Position numbers and translations under genes: made by a program
Shown here: positions 30,328-39,602 of the stretch, piece after piece
Layout of the letters: every line of letters begins with the position of its first letter
Position numbering within the stretch: position 1 is the stretch's first letter
The notes under the pieces: generated by a model
Database searches by the model: none
What the model saw: the letters and a program-made list of their open reading frames with translations, nothing else
Told to the model about the DNA's origin: nothing
Source: Rhodospirillales bacterium
GTDB taxonomy: Bacteria; Pseudomonadota; Alphaproteobacteria; ATCC43930; CGMCC-115725
Assembly (NCBI GenBank): GCA_027315365.1
Contig: DAHUYF010000074.1
Span: 1-64,000 of the forward strand
Direction of reading: 5' to 3'
DNA: 64,000 bases

Positions 30328-30915
30328 ATGCTGTTCCAGGTCGTCCACTGCCATCCGCTGGCCGACAGCTACAGCCACGCCCTCTTCCGCGCCATCGTCG
30401 ACACGCTGGAACAGCGCGGCCACGCGGTGGTGGCCAGCGACCTCTATCGCGACGGATTCGATGCCGCGATGAGCGCCGCGGAGCGGCGCAGCTATTTCCA
30501 GCCCGCCTATGACGACCGCGCCGTCGCCGCGCTGACCGCACTGCTGCGCCGGGTCGACGGCGTGATCTTCTGCTTTCCGCAATGGTGGTTCGCCATGCCG
30601 GCGTTGCTCAAGGGCTATGTCGATCGCGTCTGGGCGCCGGGCATCGCCTTCGCGCACGGCCCCCGCGGCGGCCTGCGCCCGCTGCTCACCCACCTCAAGG
30701 TGTTCGGCGTCGTCACCAGCTACGGCTCGCCCTGGTGGATGGCGCGCCTCGTCGCCGGCGATCCCGGCCGCAAGGTGATGATGCGCGCGCTGAAGCCGAT
30801 GTGCGGCCGCGGTGTGCGCTCGTTCTATCTCGCGCAGTACGACATGGACCGCGCCACGGCGCGGGCGCGGGAGGCGTTTATCGCGCGGGTGCGCGAGAGG
30901 GTGGCGCGGCTCTGA
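30328..30915 (+). CDS. Flavodoxin-fold NAD(P)H oxidoreductase (NQO/MdaB-like)
   Basis: The 195-residue protein has the Flavodoxin_2 pattern: HCHPLADSYSHAL at the start, IFCFPQWWFAMPALLKGYVDRVW around residue 75, and HGPRGGLRPLLTHLKVFGVVTSYGSPW. It should be an FMN/FAD quinone or azo reductase. It lies 24 bases after DUF1178 and may be co-transcribed. Confidence 0.85.
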   Translation: MLFQVVHCHPLADSYSHALFRAIVDTLEQRGHAVVASDLYRDGFDAAMSAAERRSYFQPAYDDRAVAALTALLRRVDGVIFCFPQWWFAMPALLKGYVDRVWAPGIAFAHGPRGGLRPLLTHLKVFGVVTSYGSPWWMARLVAGDPGRKVMMRALKPMCGRGVRSFYLAQYDMDRATARAREAFIARVRERVARL

Positions 30916-31040
30916 GGGGCGGACACGGCGCGACGTTGAATCCGACAACCCGAATTTGAAGATCAGGCCGCTATGTGCAAAAGCGGCGCTGCAAGTCGAC
31001 CGCTTTCCGTGACGGCTGCCGACCCCTTTCGGACGTTTCT

Positions 31041-31598
31041 TCAGTCGGCAATCGAACGAATGACCCGCGCCGGATTTCCTCCAACAAGGGTATTCGGCGG
31101 AACGTCCTTTGTGACTACCGCACCCGCCGCGACGACCGAATTCTCGCCTACCGTTACGCCACCGATGATGGTCGCACCGGCTGCGATCCAGACGTTTCTT
31201 TCGATCACGATGGGCTTGGCGATTACGAAGGTGCGGCGCCGGGAAGGTTCAATGGGGTGGCCAGACGTGATGATGCTCACGTTCGGCCCGATCATCACAT
31301 CGTCGGCAATGTCGAGTCCGCCAAGGTCATAGAAAGTGCAATTCTGATTTACGAAGACATTGCGCCCGACACTGATATCGAATCCGCCGGTTGTGTAGAA
31401 TGGTGGTATCAATAAAAAGCTGTCGTCGACCTTCTTGCCGATGAGATCGCTGAACAAGGCGCGGACTTCATCCCCGTCGTTGAACGTCAAACGGTTGAGA
31501 GCGGCGGTGATCGCCATCGCTCTTTTGACGTTTGCCGACATGGCCGCTGATTCCGGCGTTCTCCTGGGAATTATCTTGGTGCGATCATCATTCGTCAT
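31041..31598 (-). CDS. Maltose/galactoside-type O-acetyltransferase (LacA/Maa family)
   Basis: The 185-residue protein has left-handed beta-helix hexapeptide repeats (IGPNVSIITSG, VWIAAGATIIGGVTVGENSVVAAGAVV) and the catalytic His in TSGHPIEPSRRR. The ending NPARVIRSI is standard. A good GGAGG precedes the ATG at 31598; a longer frame to 31676 is disfavoured. Base composition is clearly lower than its neighbours: sampled 60-base lines give about 45-62% G+C. The RBS and codon use also differ, so it was probably acquired by transfer. Acceptor is unknown. Confidence 0.88.
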   Translation of the reverse strand: MTNDDRTKIIPRRTPESAAMSANVKRAMAITAALNRLTFNDGDEVRALFSDLIGKKVDDSFLLIPPFYTTGGFDISVGRNVFVNQNCTFYDLGGLDIADDVMIGPNVSIITSGHPIEPSRRRTFVIAKPIVIERNVWIAAGATIIGGVTVGENSVVAAGAVVTKDVPPNTLVGGNPARVIRSIAD

Positions 31599-31769
31599 TC
31601 GTGATTTTCCTCCGGGCGCGGTCGAACGAGCGTTCGGCGCATGACGGCCGCGTCGAGACTCGCCGAGTGTAGGCACAAGGCGGAAGGGCCGGTATCCACC
31701 GTCGCGGTCGATCCCGGTGCGTCTGCCGAATGACGGCTCCGCGCGATGAACGGAAATGCCGGCCCCACC

Positions 31770-32804
31770 CTACCCCGCCTTCCGGAACGTCATCACCTTC
31801 GCGAAATACGCGACCCGGCTCTCCTCCAGCGCCAGCCCTGCCGCGGCGAACAGCGCGGCGAGGTCCTCGCGGGCGTACTGGGCGTAATAGGGCTCGTGGA
31901 AGGCGAGCGGGAAATAGTCGACCAGCGCGTCGTAATCCGGGACGTCGCCGAGCTGGATCGAATCGACCAGGATCGCGGCACCGCCCGGCCGCAGCAGCCG
32001 CGCCATCTCGCCCGCCACGGCCCGGCGCGCGCGCGCCGGCAGTTCGTGGAAGAGGAAGATCGAGGTGGCGACGTCGAAGCTGGCATCGGGGCGCGGCACG
32101 CGCTCGGCCGGGGCGGCGACGAACTCGGTGCGCGACCACGCCCGCAGCGCGTCGCGCGCGGCGTCGAGATAATAGGGGCTGAGATCGAGCGCGGTGACCG
32201 CGAGCCGCGGATAGTTGCTTTTCACTGCACGCAGGAAGCGGCCGGTGCCGCAGGCGAGGTCGATGAGCCGCGCCCGGCGCACGCCGCGTTCGGCCAGCAC
32301 GCGCTGCAGCGGCACCAGCGCCTGACGCCGCATGGCGTCGGCGCCGCCGCCGAACAGCACCTCGACCTGGTGATCGTAGAGCTCGGCCGAGCGGCGGCTG
32401 AGATAGCCGTCGGTCTGGTAGTGGAAGTTCTGCAGGAAATAGCGGGGATAGTCGCCGGCCGGGGCGGCGCGGAACACCTCCTCCTTGGCCGCCGCGCGGC
32501 GGCGCTCCTCGACCCGCGGCAGGTCGGCGAAATAGCGCCCGGCCTTGCGCAGCGCGGCGAGCGGCCGGATGACGAGGTCCTCGGGCAGGCGATAGCGGCC
32601 CTCGGCGATGTTGCGCCAATCCTGCTCCAGCAGCGCGCGCAGATCGGCGAGGATGCGCGCGCGCTCGGGCATGCGCGCCGCCAGCTCGGGCGGCACCGCG
32701 ACACCGTCGGCGATCCGGGCGCTCAGCCATTTCTGGCCGGAATACCACGAGGTCCGCAATCGCTGCGCGGCATGGTAGGCGAGCCGTTCGAGCGCGCTGC
32801 TCAT
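31770..32804 (-). CDS. SAM-dependent methyltransferase of unknown target
   Basis: The 344-residue protein has an N-terminal helical domain (about 130 residues, with YPRYFLQNFHYQTDGYLS) and a Rossmann methyltransferase domain. The latter shows LIDLACGTGRFL (motif I), VTALDLSPYYL, and SFDVATSIFLFHELP. The helical domain is reminiscent of proteins annotated as type 11 methyltransferases near pgk. It diverges from pgk. No substrate can be assigned. Confidence 0.83.
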   Translation of the reverse strand: MSSALERLAYHAAQRLRTSWYSGQKWLSARIADGVAVPPELAARMPERARILADLRALLEQDWRNIAEGRYRLPEDLVIRPLAALRKAGRYFADLPRVEERRRAAAKEEVFRAAPAGDYPRYFLQNFHYQTDGYLSRRSAELYDHQVEVLFGGGADAMRRQALVPLQRVLAERGVRRARLIDLACGTGRFLRAVKSNYPRLAVTALDLSPYYLDAARDALRAWSRTEFVAAPAERVPRPDASFDVATSIFLFHELPARARRAVAGEMARLLRPGGAAILVDSIQLGDVPDYDALVDYFPLAFHEPYYAQYAREDLAALFAAAGLALEESRVAYFAKVMTFRKAG

Positions 32805-32861
32805 GATCGCTCCGCTGCGGCGCGACGCCCCGTGCGGCGCGCCATGACCATGTTTGGCAAA

Positions 32862-32891
32862 TTGACGCAGCCGGCGCGCTTTGGCTAGGAC
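32862..32891 (+). promoter_or_regulatory. Candidate promoter of pgk
   Basis: TTGACG (32862-32867) and TAGGAC (32886-32891) are separated by 18 bases. The predicted start of transcription is next to the ATG at 32899, implying a very short leader or none. The -10 box is weak. Confidence 0.35.
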
Positions 32892-32898
32892 TGGCGGC

Positions 32899-34095
32899 AT
32901 GGCGACATTCCTCACCCTCGACGACGTCGATCCCGCCGGCAAGCGCGTGCTGCTGCGCGCCGACCTCAACGTGCCGATGAAGGACGGCAGGGTGAGCGAT
33001 GCGACACGGATCGAGCGCCTGGCGCCGACCATCCGCGAACTGGCGGAGCGCGGCGCAATGGTCGTGGTCCTGTCGCATTTCGGCCGGCCCAAGGGCAAGC
33101 CGGAGGCCGCCTTCTCGCTGCGGCCGCTGGTCGAGCCGCTCGCCGCCGCGATCGGCCGCACAGTCGTCTTCGCCGAGGATTGCGTCGGGCCTGCGGCCGA
33201 GCGCGTGGTTTGGGCGCTGAAGCCGGGCGAGGTGGCACTCCTTGAGAATCTCCGCTTCCACCAGGAGGAAGAAGCCGACGATCCCGGCTTCGCGCGCCGG
33301 CTCGCGGCGCTCGGCGACCTCTATGTCAACGACGCGTTTTCCGCCGCGCATCGCGCGCACGCCTCGACCGCCGCGCTGGCGCAGCTGCTGCCGGCGGCGG
33401 CGGGGCGGCTGATGCAGCGCGAGATGGAAGCGCTGGCGAGCGCGCTCGAGACGCCGCAGCGCCCGTTGGCGGCGCTGGTCGGCGGCGCCAAGGTCTCGAC
33501 CAAGCTCGACCTCCTGGGCTTCCTCATCGGCAAGGTCGACACGCTGATCATCGGCGGCGCGATGGCCAACACGCTGCTCTTCGCGCAAGGCCTGGCGGTG
33601 GGCCGGTCGCTCTGCGAGCGCGACATGGCCGACACGGCGCGCGACATCATCGCACGCGCCGGGCAGGCAGCATGCCGGCTGGTGCTGCCGGTCGACGCGG
33701 TGGTCGCACGCGAGCTGAAGCCAGGCGCCGCCGCCAGCACGGTGGCCATCGACCGCGTGCCCGAGGATTGCATGATCCTCGATATCGGCCCGCAGACGGT
33801 GGCGGAGATCGCCGAACGGCTCGGCCACAGCCGCACCCTGGTCTGGAACGGGCCGGTGGGCGCCTTCGAGACGCCGCCCTTCGACGCCGGCACGACCGCG
33901 CTTGCCCGTGAGGTCGCCGACCTCACCCGGGCGGGCCGGCTGCTGAGCGTCGCCGGCGGCGGCGATACCGTGGCGGCGCTCGCCCAAGCGGGAGTGACCG
34001 ACGCGCTCAGCTACGTCTCGACCGCCGGCGGCGCCTTCCTGGAATGGCTCGAAGGACGCGAGCTGCCGGGCGTCGCCGCGCTTACCCGGCGTTAA
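32899..34095 (+). CDS. pgk: Phosphoglycerate kinase
   Basis: The 398-residue protein has [66 protein letters not shown] and [17 protein letters not shown]. These are the substrate-, ATP- and hinge-region motifs of Pgk. It makes ATP from 1,3-bisphosphoglycerate in glycolysis (or the reverse). Start and length fit. The nearby window has no gap or tkt, so it is not in a glycolytic operon here. Confidence 0.97.
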   Translation: MATFLTLDDVDPAGKRVLLRADLNVPMKDGRVSDATRIERLAPTIRELAERGAMVVVLSHFGRPKGKPEAAFSLRPLVEPLAAAIGRTVVFAEDCVGPAAERVVWALKPGEVALLENLRFHQEEEADDPGFARRLAALGDLYVNDAFSAAHRAHASTAALAQLLPAAAGRLMQREMEALASALETPQRPLAALVGGAKVSTKLDLLGFLIGKVDTLIIGGAMANTLLFAQGLAVGRSLCERDMADTARDIIARAGQAACRLVLPVDAVVARELKPGAAASTVAIDRVPEDCMILDIGPQTVAEIAERLGHSRTLVWNGPVGAFETPPFDAGTTALAREVADLTRAGRLLSVAGGGDTVAALAQAGVTDALSYVSTAGGAFLEWLEGRELPGVAALTRR

Positions 34096-34114
34096 CCATG
34101 ATTACGGGAAATTC

Positions 34115-34144
34115 TTGCCTAGCAACACCCACAGATGATATGGT
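34115..34144 (+). promoter_or_regulatory. Candidate promoter of the 73-residue protein
   Basis: TTGCCT (34115-34120) and TATGGT (34139-34144) are separated by 18 bases, in a locally AT-rich patch after pgk. A leader of about 22 bases precedes the ATG at 34174. Confidence 0.5.
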
Positions 34145-34173
34145 CTCCCGTTGGTGCGCAGGAGCGTTCGACC

Positions 34174-34395
34174 ATGCAGATCGCGCCAGTACCGGGAATT
34201 GGCCAGCCGCCGCCGCTTGCGGCGAGCGCGGCCGCGCCTCCGGTCGGGGCCGCCGCTCCCGTGGCGCCGATGGAGCCGGAGCGGCGCGTCACCGCCAACC
34301 GCCATGGCGGGCGCGGCGAGTCCCAAGGCCAGCAGCAGGCGCCGAAGGCCCCACCGGCGCAGACCCGCGGCCGGCTGATCGACCTGTCGGTCTGA
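34174..34395 (+). CDS. Small Pro/Ala-rich protein (73 residues)
   Basis: The frame begins MQIAPVPGIGQ and ends GRLIDLSV. The middle is disordered (Ala/Pro, Gln and Arg rich). AGGAG precedes the ATG at good spacing, and a promoter-like pair lies upstream, so it is likely expressed. No signal peptide or domain is seen. The defined ends around a variable middle suggest short linear motifs; function is unknown. Confidence 0.55.
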   Translation: MQIAPVPGIGQPPPLAASAAAPPVGAAAPVAPMEPERRVTANRHGGRGESQGQQQAPKAPPAQTRGRLIDLSV

Positions 34396-34433
34396 GCCGC
34401 CGCGCCGCGCCGGCGGCCGGGGCCGGCTGAGCC

Positions 34434-34961
34434 ATGTCCAGCCCGTCCGTCCCGCGCGGCCCCAGCATCCTCGCCATCCCCGAAGGCGACAACCGGGAGC
34501 GCATGGTCTGCCCGGATTGCGGCTTCATCAATTACGAGAACCCCAAGATCGTGGTCGGCTCGGTCTGCCTGTGGCAGGAGCGCTTCCTGCTGTGCCGGCG
34601 CGCGATCAACCCGCGGCGCGGCTACTGGACCTTGCCGGCGGGATTTCTCGAGCTCAACGAGGGCACCGCCGCCGGCGCCATGCGGGAGGCCTGGGAAGAG
34701 GCCCAGGCGCGGATCGTCATCGACGGGCTGCTTGCCATCTACGACATCCCGCGTATCAGCCAGGTACAGCTCATCTATCGCGCCCATCTCGAGGCGCCCG
34801 ACTTCGCGGCCGGGCCGGAGAGCCTCGAGGTGAAGCTCTTCGCCTGGGACGATATCCCGTGGGAGGAGCTTGCCTTTCCCTCGGTGCGCTGGGCGCTCGA
34901 CCACTACCGCGACAGCATGGCGACCGGCGACTTCGCCGCGCGCGCCACGCCGGCCGGCTGA
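34434..34961 (+). CDS. Zinc-ribbon NUDIX hydrolase
   Basis: The 175-residue protein has [17 protein letters not shown] (half of a zinc ribbon) then [26 protein letters not shown] and a NUDIX box ending REAWEEAQA. The usual Gly near the end of the box (EExGU) is replaced by Gln/Ala, as in several ADP-ribose/NADH-like bacterial NUDIX proteins. It probably hydrolyses a nucleotide-sugar or dinucleotide diphosphate. It follows the 73-residue gene by 38 bases. Confidence 0.85.
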   Translation: MSSPSVPRGPSILAIPEGDNRERMVCPDCGFINYENPKIVVGSVCLWQERFLLCRRAINPRRGYWTLPAGFLELNEGTAAGAMREAWEEAQARIVIDGLLAIYDIPRISQVQLIYRAHLEAPDFAAGPESLEVKLFAWDDIPWEELAFPSVRWALDHYRDSMATGDFAARATPAG

Positions 34962-35123
34962 GGCGCGCAACGTCCCTCCGCACTTCCCGGCCCCCTTGAG
35001 GACAATGGGATGCCTTGGCTTGGACGGGGATGCGGACGGAATTCGCCCTCGTCGGCCTCCCACAAGCGCAGACGGATGGGCTAGGCTCACCCCATCGAAC
35101 AACGAAACGAAGGGAGCGCCGCC

Positions 35124-36125
35124 ATGGCTCGGAAAAACCTGCAAGTCCTGCTCGCCAACCGTCCCGCCGGCTGGGTCAAGGAAAGCGATTTCCGCATCGT
35201 CGAGACCGATATCCCGGCGCCCGCCGACGGCCAGGTGCTGATCCGGAACCACTATCTCTCGCTCGATCCCTACATGCGCGGCCGCATGAACGACCAGCGC
35301 TCCTACGCCGCCAAGGTCGAGCTCGGCGAGGTCATGACCGGCGAGACGGCGGGCGAAGTCGTCGAGAGCCGCAACCCGCGGTTCCAGCGCGGCGACACGG
35401 TGGCCGGCCGCGTCGGCTGGCAGCAATACGCGCTGTCCGACGGCAGCGATCTGCGCAAGGTCGACGCCCGGCAGGTGCCGCTCTCGGCCCATCTCGGCGT
35501 CGTCGGCATGCCCGGCGTCACCGCCTGGGTCGGCCTCAACGACATCGGTCAGCCCAAGCCCGGCGAGACCGTGGTGGTCTCCGCCGCCTCGGGCGCGGTC
35601 GGCGGCGTCGTCGGCCAGCTTGCCAGGATGAAGGATTGCCGCGTGGTCGGCGTCGCCGGCGGCCCGGAAAAATGCGAGTACGTCGTCAAGGAGCTGGGCT
35701 TCGACGCCTGCATCGACCATCGCGCCGGCAACCTGCCGCAGGCGCTGGCCGCGGCCACGCCCAAGGGCATCGACGTCTATTTCGAGAATGTCGGCGGGCC
35801 GCTTCTCGACGCAGTGCTGGCGCGCTGCAATCCCTTTGCCCGCATCCCGCTTTGCGGCATGGTCTCGCAATACAATGCGGTCGATCGCTACGGCGTGCAG
35901 AACCTGATGGCGGCGGTCGGCATGCGCATCAAGCTGCAGGGCTTCATCGTCTCCGACCATCTGGCGCGCTGGCCCGAGGCGCTGAAGGAGCTGACGCAAG
36001 GCGTGCGCGACGGCCGGATCAAATACCGCGAGAGCGTGACCGAGGGGCTGGAGAACGCGCCGCGCGCCTTCATCGGCATGCTGAAGGGCGAGAATTTCGG
36101 CAAGCAGCTGGTGAAGCTGGCTTAG
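35124..36125 (+). CDS. Zinc-independent MDR oxidoreductase (CurA/prostaglandin-reductase-like)
   Basis: The 333-residue protein has the MDR pattern of leukotriene B4 dehydrogenase-like enzymes: LSLDPYMRGRMND, the nucleotide loop VVSAASGAVGGVVGQLARMK, and IDVYFENVGGPLLDAVL. It lacks the zinc ligands of alcohol dehydrogenases. It likely reduces an activated carbon-carbon double bond with NADPH. CGAAGGGAG precedes the ATG. It appears monocistronic. Confidence 0.92.
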   Translation: MARKNLQVLLANRPAGWVKESDFRIVETDIPAPADGQVLIRNHYLSLDPYMRGRMNDQRSYAAKVELGEVMTGETAGEVVESRNPRFQRGDTVAGRVGWQQYALSDGSDLRKVDARQVPLSAHLGVVGMPGVTAWVGLNDIGQPKPGETVVVSAASGAVGGVVGQLARMKDCRVVGVAGGPEKCEYVVKELGFDACIDHRAGNLPQALAAATPKGIDVYFENVGGPLLDAVLARCNPFARIPLCGMVSQYNAVDRYGVQNLMAAVGMRIKLQGFIVSDHLARWPEALKELTQGVRDGRIKYRESVTEGLENAPRAFIGMLKGENFGKQLVKLA

Positions 36126-36151
36126 CGGGCGATCCGGGCGCGGCCGGCGAA

Positions 36152-36171
36152 AGATTGATATCAAACAATCT
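36152..36171 (+). promoter_or_regulatory. Palindromic operator-like site upstream of the first Liv operon
   Basis: AGATTG (36152-36157) and CAATCT (36166-36171) form an inverted repeat that encloses the perfect palindrome TTGATATCAA (36155-36164). It lies about 14 bases upstream of the -35 box of the operon promoter, so it could be an activator site. The protein that binds is unknown. Confidence 0.45.
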
Positions 36172-36184
36172 GCCGCGCGCATTG

Positions 36185-36214
36185 TTGCCCATGGCTGCCG
36201 ACCGCCGGTATAGT
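36185..36214 (+). promoter_or_regulatory. Promoter of the twin-receptor ABC operon
   Basis: TTGCCC (36185-36190) and TATAGT (36209-36214) are separated by 18 bases. A leader of about 58 bases leads to the ATG at 36279. Confidence 0.6.
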
Positions 36215-36278
36215 GGCGACGCGTCACGAGACCGCGCCGGCGCATACCGGCGGGCGAAGCAGGGAGGCTCGAAACCCC

Positions 36279-37478
36279 ATGACCTACAGAATTCAGGCGG
36301 CGCTGCTGGGAGCGGCGCTGCTGGGAGCGATGTCGGCGCATCCGGCGGCGGCCGAGACCATCAAGATCGGCGTCATCCTCACCTATTCCGGGCCGATGGC
36401 CTCGCTCGGCGACCAGATCGACAAGGGGCTGAGCCTCTACGTCAAGGAGCACGAGAAGGACCTGCCGCCCGGCACCACGGTCGAGATCGTCCGCCGCGAC
36501 GACACCGGCCCCAACCCGGAGACCGCCAAGCGGCTGGCGCAGGAGCTGATCACCCGCGACCACGTCAACTTCCTCACCGGCGTCGTGTGGTCGCCCAACG
36601 CGCTGGCCATCGCGCCGCTGACCGCCGAGGCGAAGGTGCCGTTCATCGTCAGCAACGCCGCGGCGGTGACCGTGCCGCGGCTGTCGCCTTACGTCGCGCG
36701 CGTGTCCTTCACGCTGTGGGAGGAATGCCTGCCGCTCGGCCAATGGGCGGCGAGCAAGGGCGGCCTCAAGAAGGTCTTCATCGCGGTCAGCGACTTCGCG
36801 CCCGGCCACGAGGCGGCTCAGGCCTTCACCAAGGGCTTCAAGGATGCCGGCGGCCAGATCGTCGACAGCGTCGCCTTCCCGCTCAAGGACCCCGACTTCG
36901 TGCCCTTCATGCAGCGCGTCAAGGACGCGAAACCCGACGCGGTCTTCGTCTTCGTGCCGTCGGGCAAGCAGGCAACGGCGGTGATGAAGGCCTATAACGA
37001 TCTCGGCATGAAGGCCGACGGCATCAAGATCATCGGCCCGCAGGACATCGTGCCGGACGAGGAGCTGCCCAGCATGGGCCAGGAGCCGCTCGGCGTGATC
37101 ACCGCCGGCACCTATTCGAACGCCGCCCAGCGCCCGGCCAACAAGGCCTATGTCGCGGCATGGACGCGCGAATACGGCACGAAGACCATGCCGGGCTTCA
37201 TGTCGGTCGGCGGCTGGGACAGCATGGCGGCGATCTTCTCGGCGATCAACGCCACCAAGGGCCATGTCGACGGCGACAAGGTGATGGCGGTGCTCGAGGG
37301 CTGGAAGAACCCGCAGAGCCCGCGCGGCGAGATCATGATCGATCCCGACACCCGCGACATCGTCCAGCACATCTACATCCGTCGCGTCGAGAAGCTGGGC
37401 GATCGGCTCGCCAATATCGAGTTCGTCACCCTGCCGATGACCAAGGACCCATGGAAAGAGCTCAACCCGCCCAAGTGA
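36279..37478 (+). CDS. ABC transporter substrate-binding protein 1 (Liv/HAAT family)
   Basis: The 399-residue protein has a Sec signal peptide (ALLGAALLGAMSAHPAAA) and a type I periplasmic binding fold starting with IKIGVILTYSGPMASLGDQID. It belongs to the branched-chain amino acid / amide receptor group. AGGGAGG precedes the ATG. It is followed within 41 bases by a paralogue; both carry SPYVARVSFT near the middle and end with KDPWKELNPPK. They may bind different ligands for one permease. Confidence 0.93.
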   Translation: MTYRIQAALLGAALLGAMSAHPAAAETIKIGVILTYSGPMASLGDQIDKGLSLYVKEHEKDLPPGTTVEIVRRDDTGPNPETAKRLAQELITRDHVNFLTGVVWSPNALAIAPLTAEAKVPFIVSNAAAVTVPRLSPYVARVSFTLWEECLPLGQWAASKGGLKKVFIAVSDFAPGHEAAQAFTKGFKDAGGQIVDSVAFPLKDPDFVPFMQRVKDAKPDAVFVFVPSGKQATAVMKAYNDLGMKADGIKIIGPQDIVPDEELPSMGQEPLGVITAGTYSNAAQRPANKAYVAAWTREYGTKTMPGFMSVGGWDSMAAIFSAINATKGHVDGDKVMAVLEGWKNPQSPRGEIMIDPDTRDIVQHIYIRRVEKLGDRLANIEFVTLPMTKDPWKELNPPK

Positions 37479-37519
37479 TGCGTCAGCGGGCGAAGCGAGG
37501 GTCAGCACCGAAGGGAACG

Positions 37520-38722
37520 ATGATCGAGCGAGCAGGTCGAGGGCGGCTGGCCGGCGCGGCCGCCGCCGCACTGGCGGTCGCGCTGGCGCTGCCGGCGGCG
37601 GCACAGACGGTCAAGGTCGGCGTCATCCTGACCTATTCCGGCGCCCAGGCGTCGCTCGGCGACCAGGTCGACAAGGGCATCGACCTCTACGTCAAGGAGC
37701 ACGCCCAGGACCTGCCGCCGGGCGTGACGGTGAGCCTGGTCAAGCGCGACGACACCTTCAACGCCGACGTCGCCAAGCGGCTGGCGCAGGAGCTGGTCAC
37801 CCGCGAGCACGTCAACATCCTGGCCGGCGTCATCGGCACGCCCGCGGCCAACGCCATCGCGCCGCTCGCCACCGCGGCCAAGGTGCCGTTCGTGGTGATG
37901 AACGCCGCCGGGGTGACGACGACGCGGCTGTCGCCCTATGTGGCGCGCGTCTCGTTCACCCATTGGCAGCTGTCGCTGCCGCTGGGGCGGTGGGCGGCGC
38001 AGCATCTGGGCAAGCGCGCCGCGACCGCGGTCAGCGACTTCGCGCCGGGCTATGACGGCGAGGGCGGCTTCAGCAAGGGCTTCACCGATGCCGGCGGCAC
38101 CATCGTCGGCGCGATCCGCATGCCGATCCTGACGCTCGATTTCGCGCCCTTCTTCGAGCGCGTCAAGGCGCTGCATCCCGATGTGCTCTACGTCTTCATT
38201 CCCGCCGGCCAGGAGGCGACGGCGGTGATGAAGGCCTATGCCGATGTCGGCCTCAAGGCCGCCGGGGTCAAGCTGGTAGGGCCGCAGGACATCGTCACCG
38301 ACGAGGAGCTGCCGAACATGGGCGACGCGCCGGAAGGCGTGATCACCACCGGCAACTACTCGCCGGCGGCGCGACGGCCGCAGAACCTGGCATTTCTCGC
38401 CGCCTGGCACCGCGCCTATGGCGACAAGGCGGTGGCCAATTTCATGTCGGTGGCGGGCTGGGACGGAATGGCGGCGATCTACAGCGTGATCAAAGAGACC
38501 GGCGGCAAATTCGACGGCGACCGGGCGATGGCCATCCTCCGGGGCTGGACGGACAAGGACAGCCCGCGCGGCCCGATCATGATCGATCCCGAGACTCGCG
38601 ACATCGTACAAAACGTCTATATTCGCCGCACCGAGAGGCTCGACGGCCATCTTGCCAACGTCGAGTTCGAGACGATCGAGCAGGTCAAAGATCCTTGGAA
38701 AGAGCTGAATCCGCCGAAATAG
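37520..38722 (+). CDS. ABC transporter substrate-binding protein 2 (paralogue of the preceding)
   Basis: The 400-residue protein has a signal peptide (AAAAALAVALALPAAAQ) and the same fold as its neighbour (VKVGVILTYSGAQASLGDQVDKG). Long stretches align without gaps, including RLAQELVTREHVN, SPYVARVSFT, and the C-terminal DPWKELNPPK. It therefore arose by tandem duplication. Differences lie in the putative ligand-facing segment (VIGTPAANAI here, VVWSPNALAI in paralogue 1). AAGGGA precedes the start. Substrate is unknown. Confidence 0.93.
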   Translation: MIERAGRGRLAGAAAAALAVALALPAAAQTVKVGVILTYSGAQASLGDQVDKGIDLYVKEHAQDLPPGVTVSLVKRDDTFNADVAKRLAQELVTREHVNILAGVIGTPAANAIAPLATAAKVPFVVMNAAGVTTTRLSPYVARVSFTHWQLSLPLGRWAAQHLGKRAATAVSDFAPGYDGEGGFSKGFTDAGGTIVGAIRMPILTLDFAPFFERVKALHPDVLYVFIPAGQEATAVMKAYADVGLKAAGVKLVGPQDIVTDEELPNMGDAPEGVITTGNYSPAARRPQNLAFLAAWHRAYGDKAVANFMSVAGWDGMAAIYSVIKETGGKFDGDRAMAILRGWTDKDSPRGPIMIDPETRDIVQNVYIRRTERLDGHLANVEFETIEQVKDPWKELNPPK

Positions 38723-38741
38723 CCCGGCCAGGAGGCGCGGG

Positions 38742-39602
38742 GTGAGCGCCGCCCTCAGCATCGCCTTTCACGGCGTCGCCTATGCGATGGTGCTCTACCT
38801 CATCTCGGTCGGGCTCTCCGTCACCATGGGGCTGATGGGCTTCGTCAACCTCGCGCATGGCGTCTTCGCCGCCGCGGGCGGCTATGTCATGACCCGGTTG
38901 ATGAACGGCCACGGCGTGCCCTTCCCGCTTGCCGTCGCGGCCGCCTTCGTCGTGGTCGGCGCCGCCAGCATGGTGGTCGAGCGGCTGCTCTATCGCCGGC
39001 TCTATGGCGCCGACGAGCTGTCGCAGGTGCTGATGTCGGTCGGCCTCATTTTCATGTCGGTGGCCGGCGCCAAGTTCCTGTGGGGGCCGCTCGCCCAGCC
39101 GATGACGCCGCCCGACTATCTCAGCGGCCAGATCGATCTCGGATTCCGCGCCTTCCCCGCCTATCGCAGCTTCCTCATCGTCGCCGGCGCGGTGCTGGTG
39201 ACGTTGCTCTGGCTCGGGCTCGAGCGCACCCGCTTCGGCGCGCGCATCCGCGCCGCAGTCGACAACCGCCGCATGGCGCAGTCGATCGGCATCAACACCA
39301 CCCTGCTCTTTACCTGGACCTTCGCGCTGGGCAGCGGGCTGGCGGCGCTGGGCGGCGCGCTCGGTGCCGAGATCCTGGCGATCGACCCGGGCTACGCGCT
39401 CGAGCACCTCATCTACTTCCTCATCGTCGTCGCCGTCGGCGGCCTCGGCAGCATCCGCGGACCGTTCTTCGCGGCGCTGCTGGTCGGCGTCACCGATACC
39501 GGGTTCAAATATCTGCTGCCGGAGTTCGGCGCCTTCTTCATCTATGCCTTGACGCTTGGCCTGCTGCTGTGGCGGCCGCAGGGCCTGTTCGGGCGCGCAT
39601 GA
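38742..39602 (+). CDS. livH: Branched-chain amino acid ABC permease, LivH type
   Basis: The 286-residue membrane protein has about eight hydrophobic segments and the LivH pattern: VTMGLMGFVNLAHGVFAAAGGY at the start, and LGSIRGPFFAALLVG near the C-terminus. It starts at GTG 38742 with GGAGG upstream at good spacing. Its stop overlaps the LivM start (ATGA). Confidence 0.93.
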   Translation: MSAALSIAFHGVAYAMVLYLISVGLSVTMGLMGFVNLAHGVFAAAGGYVMTRLMNGHGVPFPLAVAAAFVVVGAASMVVERLLYRRLYGADELSQVLMSVGLIFMSVAGAKFLWGPLAQPMTPPDYLSGQIDLGFRAFPAYRSFLIVAGAVLVTLLWLGLERTRFGARIRAAVDNRRMAQSIGINTTLLFTWTFALGSGLAALGGALGAEILAIDPGYALEHLIYFLIVVAVGGLGSIRGPFFAALLVGVTDTGFKYLLPEFGAFFIYALTLGLLLWRPQGLFGRA

